Of a stretch of 64,000 nt of DNA, positions 58,175 through 64,000 are shown one piece after another. The DNA comes from Manis javanica (taxonomy: Eukaryota > Chordata > Mammalia > Pholidota > Manidae), in the NCBI RefSeq assembly GCF_040802235.1, contig NC_133158.1:21517001-21581000 (forward strand), written 5' to 3'. The notes beneath the pieces were generated by a model. That model had not been told where the DNA came from and ran no database searches. It worked only from the letters and a program-made list of their open reading frames with translations. Positions within the stretch are counted from its first letter, which is position 1; each line of letters starts with the position of its first letter. Position numbers and translations under genes: made by a program.

Positions 58175-58608
58175 TGTTTTCTATTTCTGCTGTAACAAAT
58201 TACCACAAATTTACTGGCTTAAAACCACACAAGTACATTATCTTACAGCTCTGGAGGTCAGAGTCTAAAATGGATTGGCAGGGCTATATCCCTTCCTAGG
58301 GCTCTAAGGGAGCATCTGTGTCCTTGTCCTTGCAGTTTCTAAGGGCTGCCCGTGTTCCTGGGCTCATGGCCTCTTAGGGGAATCACTCCAGCCTCCCCTT
58401 CTGTCACCACATCTCCTTCTTGGACTCTGACCCTCCTGCCTGCCTCTCAGAAGGACCCTGAGATCATCCAGGCCAATTTCCCTCACTCAAGATCCTTCAC
58501 TTTAACACATCTGTAAAGTCCCTTGTGCCACGTGTGGTGACATAGTCACAGGTACTGGGGATTAGGGCATGGACATCTCAGGAAAGGGTCATTATTTGCC
58601 TACCATAT
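58175..58608 (-). mobile_element. Solo MaLR/MLT1-type LTR
   Basis: Reverse LTR: 'ctgctgtaacaaattaccac' on the left, 'acatctgtaaagtcccttgt' and 'actggggattagggcatgga' near the right, ending 'tttgcctaccata'. It is the same LTR type as those at 10711 and 43496. No internal region. Confidence 0.85.
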
Positions 58609-58611
58609 TGC

Positions 58612-59012
58612 CACATGTAGGCATGTGGTCCAGGAAGGGTGAAATGGCTCAGATAAAGGTTGAGGATTATTTTTCTGGAAGCCAAAAGAGAGACACCCTA
58701 TTAACTTATTTGTCTATTATGCCTTCAAAATTGGGATCCAAAAGAGTCTTCTCTCTGAACTGAGGATAAGAGAGGTAGGAAAGCCAATCAAAGAACAGAA
58801 GCTATGTCACCTAGAGAATCAGAATGTTTGCTAAATCCTGAGAATAAGTGCGTGAGCCCAAGGGACAGCATCCCTGCACGTGTGGAAATTAAATTATTTG
58901 TGAAGGGAGGGCCATAATAAGCACACGACAAATTGGAATGCCTTTCAAGGGTGGACCCAACAGAATCTGCCGATGAATTAGAGTGAGAAGAAGGGAGGCA
59001 TCACCAAGCCTT
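58612..59012. other. Unassigned sequence
   Basis: No gene or repeat recognised. Confidence 0.5.
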
Positions 59013-59014
59013 GC

Positions 59015-59135
59015 CTGAGCATCTTCTGTATGGATGACACAGCAGCAGGCACCACGGAGAGAGACAGCAGTGACAAGGTGGAGACCAGGTCCTCCCTCCA
59101 TGACCAAAGGTCAGTAAAAGGATGAACTCAGACAG
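59015..59135 (-). repeat. L2 LINE 3' fragment
   Basis: 'tgagcatcttctgtatggat', 'gacagcagtgacaaggtgga' and 'ccaggtcctccctccatgac' are in reverse L2 order. Confidence 0.65.
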
Positions 59136-59199
59136 TTAAGAACAGATGGGGAACTAGGGTCCTGCTATGCACAAGAAAGAACAATCAATGTCCAATACA

Positions 59200-59985
59200 G
59201 ATGTAAGGATGCTTAAATCACTGCTCGCTAAAGAAATGTAAATTAAGATAATGAATTTTTCACAAAACTGGAAAAAAAATGAAAAACTAGTAGTAAAAAT
59301 TAATAGTATGATGAGGCTGCTTGGAAGGTTGTCTCAGTCATTAACTGCATTAAAAAGAGACATCAAACCTTATGTTGGTAAAGTTGTAGGAAAGTCGACA
59401 CTTTCCATTTTTTTGTGGGGAGAAATGGAAATTGGATGTGCCTGTTTAAGAAAAGAAAGTGTTTCTGTATCTCTTAAAATAAAAAAAATGTGCCATTAGG
59501 GTGGCCCAACAATGACACATTTAAAATGTAAAGGAAAATTACAGAGGTGTAGAAAAAGATAGATTCAGGTGAGATTCACTGCAGTATTATTTATAATAAT
59601 GGGGAAAAAAAGCAGACCAAATTTAAATGCCTCTTAACAGAATACTCATTAAATGGACTATCCATATCCATATAACAAATACTCCTAATGAAAAAGAGTA
59701 GGCAGATTTATATGTACTGACTTATATGATGTTAGGGATACATTTGTCAGTGAAAAGGCATGGCAAAGATTTATGCACAGTATGATATAATCTATGTCTC
59801 AAATCTTTACAAACAAATCTCTATAATCCTTATATACATGTATAAGTAGAAGCAGAATTCTGTTAGGGTTGGGAGTCAAGGAAGGCATTTACTTTATGTG
59901 TATTGTTTGATTCTTGAAAAGAGATATTAATGTAACATTTATATAATTAAAAAGAACAATGACAAAAATAAAAAGTCAGTTCAAC
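59200..59985 (+). mobile_element. L1M/HAL1-like LINE 3' region
   Basis: 'aaagaaatgtaaattaagat', 'actgcagtattatttataat', 'taacagaatactcattaaat', 'tatgtactgacttatatgat' and 'taagtagaagcagaattct' follow the C-terminal ORF2/3'UTR order of old LINE-1 or HAL1. It ends in 'acaatgacaaaaataaaa'. No frame survives. A foreign-looking block at 59309-59363 interrupts it. Confidence 0.7.
59309..59363 (+). repeat. First copy of a ~54-bp local duplication
   Basis: 'tgatgaggct' ... 'tcattaactgcattaaaa' 'agagacat' recurs at 60215-60268. The last 27 bases are identical except for one A. Confidence 0.85.
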
Positions 59986-59989
59986 AAAA

Positions 59990-60549
59990 ACACAGATGGC
60001 AAGGACTTACTGTGCTGCACGGCTGCACGTTTTTGCCAAGGTTTTATTCATTGGATAAGTCCCAAATTCTCTTGATCATTTAGTGCTTTTCATGATGTGA
60101 AAATCAGATTTTTTTTAGACAAAAGGCAGTAAGAATCTTTGAAATGCAAAGCAACCAAACAGTGTAATACTTAAGGATTTTATTCAACTGCAAGGTCAAT
60201 ATAAATCAACACTGTGATGAGGCTTTCTGCAAAGGCATCTCCATCATTAACTGCATTAAAAGAGACATGGAATCACGAACAAGGGAACACATAGCCCTGC
60301 CCTCCTCTACGCTGCTCTCATCTCCTCCTGCAGTGTTACACCCAGGTGGAAATACTACGTTTGAAGTGTGTGCAAAGAAGGGAAGTATGGCTGTTAAAGG
60401 GCTTGAAACAATGTCCTGTGGGGAATAGTAAAATGAACAGGGAGTTATTTAACCAGGAAGAAAGGATACTCAATGACATATGGTGGTTAAGCTCAAGCAT
60501 TTATGAAAGGGGCTCATTCTGTTTGCATGCAAAGTATAGAAAATAGTAA
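59990..60549. other. Unassigned sequence
   Basis: No gene recognised. It contains the second copy of the 54-bp duplication. The plus frame 60346-60546 (66 codons) is unassigned. Confidence 0.45.
60215..60268 (+). repeat. Second copy of the ~54-bp local duplication
   Basis: Diverged left half, near-identical right half relative to 59309-59363. Confidence 0.85.
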
Positions 60550-60640
60550 TTGCTATTTCACAAAACACAGACATATGTATCTCTTCTTACCCCTGTGAGG
60601 TATCACTGTCCTATTTGACAGCTGCAGCAAAGACCAAAAA
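60550..60640 (-). repeat. MIR SINE fragment
   Basis: 'ccctgtgaggtatcactgtc' then 'tatttgacagctgcagcaaa' in reverse MIR order. Confidence 0.45.
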
Positions 60641-60797
60641 AGTCCATATGTCTCTTTTCCATAGTGTTATACCTGAGAAGTGGCTGCCAGCCACAGACTA
60701 CATTTCCTCACCTGAGTTGAAGTTAGATACATGGCCCTATAAATGGGCTTTTGTCAATGAAACATTAGTGAGAGTATCCAGCACCGCTTCTACATGA

Positions 60798-60850
60798 TAT
60801 ACACATACACATGCACACACCCATGCACCCTCCTATGTGTGTGCATCCAT
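60798..60850. repeat. CA-rich simple repeat
   Basis: 'tacacatacacatgcacaca' and its partly self-complementary TGTGTGTGCATCC continuation. Confidence 0.75.
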
Positions 60851-60854
60851 GTGC

Positions 60855-62230
60855 TTTTCCCCTTCTGCTTAGCTGAAATGAAGGAGTTACAACACAATCA
60901 GGGAAACCAATGCTAATATGATGGAGCCTCTGTCAGATGCTTGGATCCTGACTGACCACATTGAGAAGGACTGTGCCACCAACTTGTTAACCCACCCTGT
61001 ACTGTAGTAGGAAGTCAACTGCAAGTGAGTTTGCACCATTATACACTTGAAGTCTATTGATAAGCTGTTAGTCTACCTCAATTCATTCAACAGACTGAAA
61101 ATGAAACTCAGCAGATGTGTATAGAGCCCCAAAACAATTAAACTATCAAGTCATTCTAATCAGACCTGAACTGAGACCATCTCATTGTGAATCCAAATCT
61201 TTTTTCTCTTGTACCATCCTGCTGTGCAACCAAACTAGGATCCCTATTATAAATGAAAGGAGCAGAGATTACAGCTCAAGATACAGGAGTTCTATAGCAG
61301 GCCTGCTCTTGCTTTTTTTTCCACAAGGCAATGTATGTATCATCTCAGGATATGTTCAAAAGGGAACATTAGAGAAAGAATCAAACAGTGGATGAGTGTC
61401 AGAGCTAGATAATTTAATGTTTTTTTACAGCCCAGTATTCCACGATTCGGTGCACACTTGTAGTACTCAAATAATATTTATTGTACAAACACTATGCACT
61501 CAGCAGCAATTTGAGCGCCCTGTGGTCTCCTTAACATGTTATAATGGGAATGCTAGGAATTGAGCCAGAAGAAAAATGAATGAGAACTTTTAACTAGAGC
61601 AAGTTCCACCAATTTTTTCATTTGCCAAGGTTTATAAGATTGAGATGATAAAGACCTTCATTATGAAAATATGAATGATTCTGTGAACAAGTAAAGTTCT
61701 TGGATAATTTGTTGGCAATGGGAGAGCTTACACAAGAACCCATGTTTCTGACCACTTGTTCTTTTTTAACTGGGATGAGGGTCATATCCAGGAGACCATA
61801 AGAAAGAGTAAAATGTCAGATCAGATCTTTCTGGTTGATAGTAGTGAGGTTTACGTAGGGCTGAGGGCTGTAGGAGGCAGCTGATGACTTCAATTATAAA
61901 TAGTGCTACTGTAATGTCAGCAGGTTCTTATTACTGGATTGGGTTTGTAGCAAATTCACTTTAGTGTATGCAACCTCCCCTCCCCCAGCAAAACTAAACT
62001 TGGCAGCTACTTGCTGCATAACACTTTGTTCTCTTAGAGAGAGGGAAAAAAGAGTAAAGAGTAAGCAAAGTAGTTATGAGTAAGCATAAAATGGATTTAC
62101 CGCAAGTCCAGGTACCTACTCTAACTTTTTGTCCTTAACAGTTATTGACCTTTGTCCAGACCTCCCCTAATAAAGAAACAGAACCAAAAACTTTAAATTT
62201 TTTATTTTGCTTCTTGTTACATAAAATTCT
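60855..62230. other. Mostly unassigned, possible L2 tip at 61465-61520
   Basis: 'taatatttattgtacaaaca' with 'ctatgcactcagcagc' may be reverse L2. The plus frame at 61117-61395 (92 codons) is not recognised. Nothing else seen. Confidence 0.4.
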
Positions 62231-62234
62231 GAGT

Positions 62235-62300
62235 TGAATTATTCAGTCAACAACACTTTTAAATCCTCTACTCCATGCTATCCACTGATCTAAGGGTTAC
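62235..62300 (-). repeat. L2 LINE 3' tip, split by an LTR
   Basis: 'ttattcagtcaacaacactt' and 'ctactccatgctatccactg' are a reverse L2 3' tip. It resumes beyond the LTR with 'aagtactggggaagcaatga'. Confidence 0.65.
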
Positions 62301-62834
62301 TGGTTGAGTTTGCTCTTCTCAGTTCTTGCACCTGCTGAGACAAAGAATTGAAAAGGCAGAGACTCAACAGCAAAGCAGAGTAAAAGTTTTATTTGAATAC
62401 ACTCCAAGGGGAGGAATGGTTAAGAATCTAGGTAGACAAAGGCCCTGAACTTTTAGGGGGGGTCTATCTATTTATCCTGACCTAGCCAGGAGGACGCACT
62501 TCAGTTGACAGGGTGACAACTCTAGTCATACACCCATTCCTCTTGATGCAGTCTTTTCCCAAAATGTGCACGTAAAAGTCCATGGGCTGGGCGGGAGCAA
62601 AGCTGCAATTTTATGTTAATGAGATTCTGATGAGGTGTGGTTTGGATGGTTCTTAGTTTTGTTCCATTGCGCCCACATGGGATCAGGTTGGGACCAGTTC
62701 AGTCTGGTTCCGAAAGAAGAAGTTATCTCCTCACAAAACAAAGCCTTTGTTGACTTTATATAGGGCCCCCTACCTGGGCAGAGCTGGGGCATTGTTTTGT
62801 GTTGAACCTTATCTTCCCTTTCTCAGGCTGCTCA
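62301..62834 (-). mobile_element. ERV LTR (class I-like) inserted in L2
   Basis: On the minus strand the unit has a TATATAAA box (reverse at 62755-62762) and, about 365 bases downstream, an AATAAA signal (reverse at 62388-62393). It ends in CA at 62301 ('gcaaactcaacca' read in reverse). The TG start is either near 62825 or near 62834, so the length is about 525-534. I could not find a clean target duplication. No viral internal sequence is present. Confidence 0.75.
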
Positions 62835-62844
62835 TGTCTATCTT

Positions 62845-64000
62845 CCTACCTAACCTAAGTACTGGGGAAGCAATGATATACAGAAAAAAAAAAAAAAAAC
62901 CCAAAAACTCATAATAATAAATACACAATAGTATTTATTAATATGTAACAGCAGTAGAGAGAAAGGACTAGCAATGACATTAGAAAGATGACAAGGGTCA
63001 GAACAAGTAGAACCTTGAAGGTCATAGTAAGAACTTTCTGTTTGGTTGCAGTGAGAATTCTGAAGGAGATTCAGCAGAAGACAGGATCTGACTTACTTTT
63101 AAGGAAATCCCTGTAGTTACTCTGTGAAATAGATTTGTCAAAGGTAGAAGCAGAGAGATTAATTAGATTATGGCAAGAATTTTAGGTATAGTTGTTTGGT
63201 CACAGAGGGTGGCTTTAGAAGCAGTGAGAATGGGATGGATTTGGAATATGTTTTGATGTTAGAACTAAGAGAGTTTGCTGATAGAGTGAATCTGAAGTGT
63301 AAGAAAAAAAAAGAGTTAAAGAAGATTATCAAAGTTTAGGGCCTGAACTTAAAAAAAAACAAACAAACAGAAAAGAAAAGCATTTAACCAAGAAGAAAAA
63401 AATCTGCAGGGGAAGAAATGTTGATGAGAGGAAGGGGAGGTTGAGAAGAAGAAATAATGAGCTCAGTTTTAGTTCATTTAAATTGGAGTTACTTCTTAGG
63501 TATTCAGGTGGAAGTCATAAATAGACGATTGATTGGACATACAGAAGCAGATTCCAGAAGAGGTTATAATGGAGATAGACACCCAGGAAATATCAGCATA
63601 GAGAGAGGTATTCAAGGTGATGTTACTAGATGAGATCATCTAAGAGTGACTATAAATAGCAAAGACAGTAGAGGTGCTAGGATTGATTGAGTCCTGGACT
63701 CCCAAACATAGAGAGGTTGGAGATGAAGAGGAGTCATCCTGAGAGACTGAGCATACCTGTTGAGAAAGGTAGGAGGTGAATTAGAAAAATAAGATGGCTT
63801 GGAAGCAGAATAAACTTCCAAGGAGAGAGAAGTCAACTGTGGAAATAATGCGTAGACTGAGATATGACCTTGGATTTATTAACTGTGAGGTCCTTGTTGA
63901 CATTCAGATGGCTAGTTATGGTGGAGTGACAGCATGAAAAACTGAGTGGAATAGTGTCAAAGTTTGCAGGAACTGCAGAAACTACTAACAAGGGGTCGAG
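62845..64000 (-). mobile_element. L2 LINE, long 3' segment running off the window
   Basis: A reverse L2 continues from the tip at 62235-62300: 'agtactggggaagcaatgat', 'ctaagagtgactataaatag', 'gagctcagttttagttcatt' and 'tattcaggtggaagtcataa'. An A17 run lies at about 62884-62900. The short minus frame at 63636-63836 is incidental. Confidence 0.8.

Noticed and set aside
1..64000. tRNA, 5S, U6, Y RNA or 7SL genes
   Set aside because: I looked for their conserved boxes on both strands by eye and found none; MIR cores are tRNA-derived but are not genes.

Overview
The window reads as nuclear DNA from a placental mammal. It is AT-rich and CpG-depleted, and it is packed with mammal-wide relics: MIR SINEs, L2 LINEs, MaLR/MLT1-type LTRs, and hAT-Charlie and Tigger DNA transposons. 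It also holds three or four LINE-1 copies and two younger-looking ERV LTRs. I saw no Alu, B1/B2, CAN, Bov-tA, ERE or VES-like SINE, so the order cannot be fixed. The LINE-1 5' and 3' untranslated regions at 1-4722 look lineage-specific and would be the best species marker. These family names come from memory of consensus sequences, not from a search.

I found no convincing protein-coding exon, tRNA, rRNA, snRNA or processed gene. Open frames of 60-143 codons are scattered over both strands, and the recognisable ones lie inside transposon relics or simple repeats. The window is best read as a gene desert or the inside of a very large intron.

Layout. 1-4722: LINE-1 (+) in which 5'UTR sequence is joined to the middle of a decayed ORF2, with ORF1 missing. 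4775-8060: MIR and L2 relics and a degenerate CATA repeat. 8283-9142: a hairpin-forming TG/TA/CA microsatellite at the end of an internally deleted Tigger1-like transposon. 10711-13165: an MLT1-type MaLR element with both LTRs and its internal region, followed by a CpG-retaining block and a short duplicate of the internal region. 14365-21200: mainly MIRs and an L2 split by an ATTC microsatellite. 21870-22860: an unidentified, CpG-retaining segment with a 142-codon frame. 25960-27650: LINE-1 5' region in antisense. 28745-30629: a 5'-truncated antisense LINE-1. 32180-32745: a MIR split by a solo LTR with a perfect 5-bp duplication. 37875-38790: a long L2. 40729-41189: a Tigger/MER2-like element between TA dinucleotides. 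43008-43986: a MIR inserted in a MIR, then an MLT1 LTR. 45930-49080: mostly non-repetitive, with two CpG-retaining blocks. 57177-60268: MIR, two LTRs, an L1M/HAL1-like tail and a local duplication. 62235-64000: an L2 split by an ERV LTR and running off the window.

Nothing here forms a working gene system. The value of the window lies in its nested insertions, which give relative ages, and in four blocks that keep CpGs against the background and could be conserved regulatory DNA. All repeat borders are estimates by eye.
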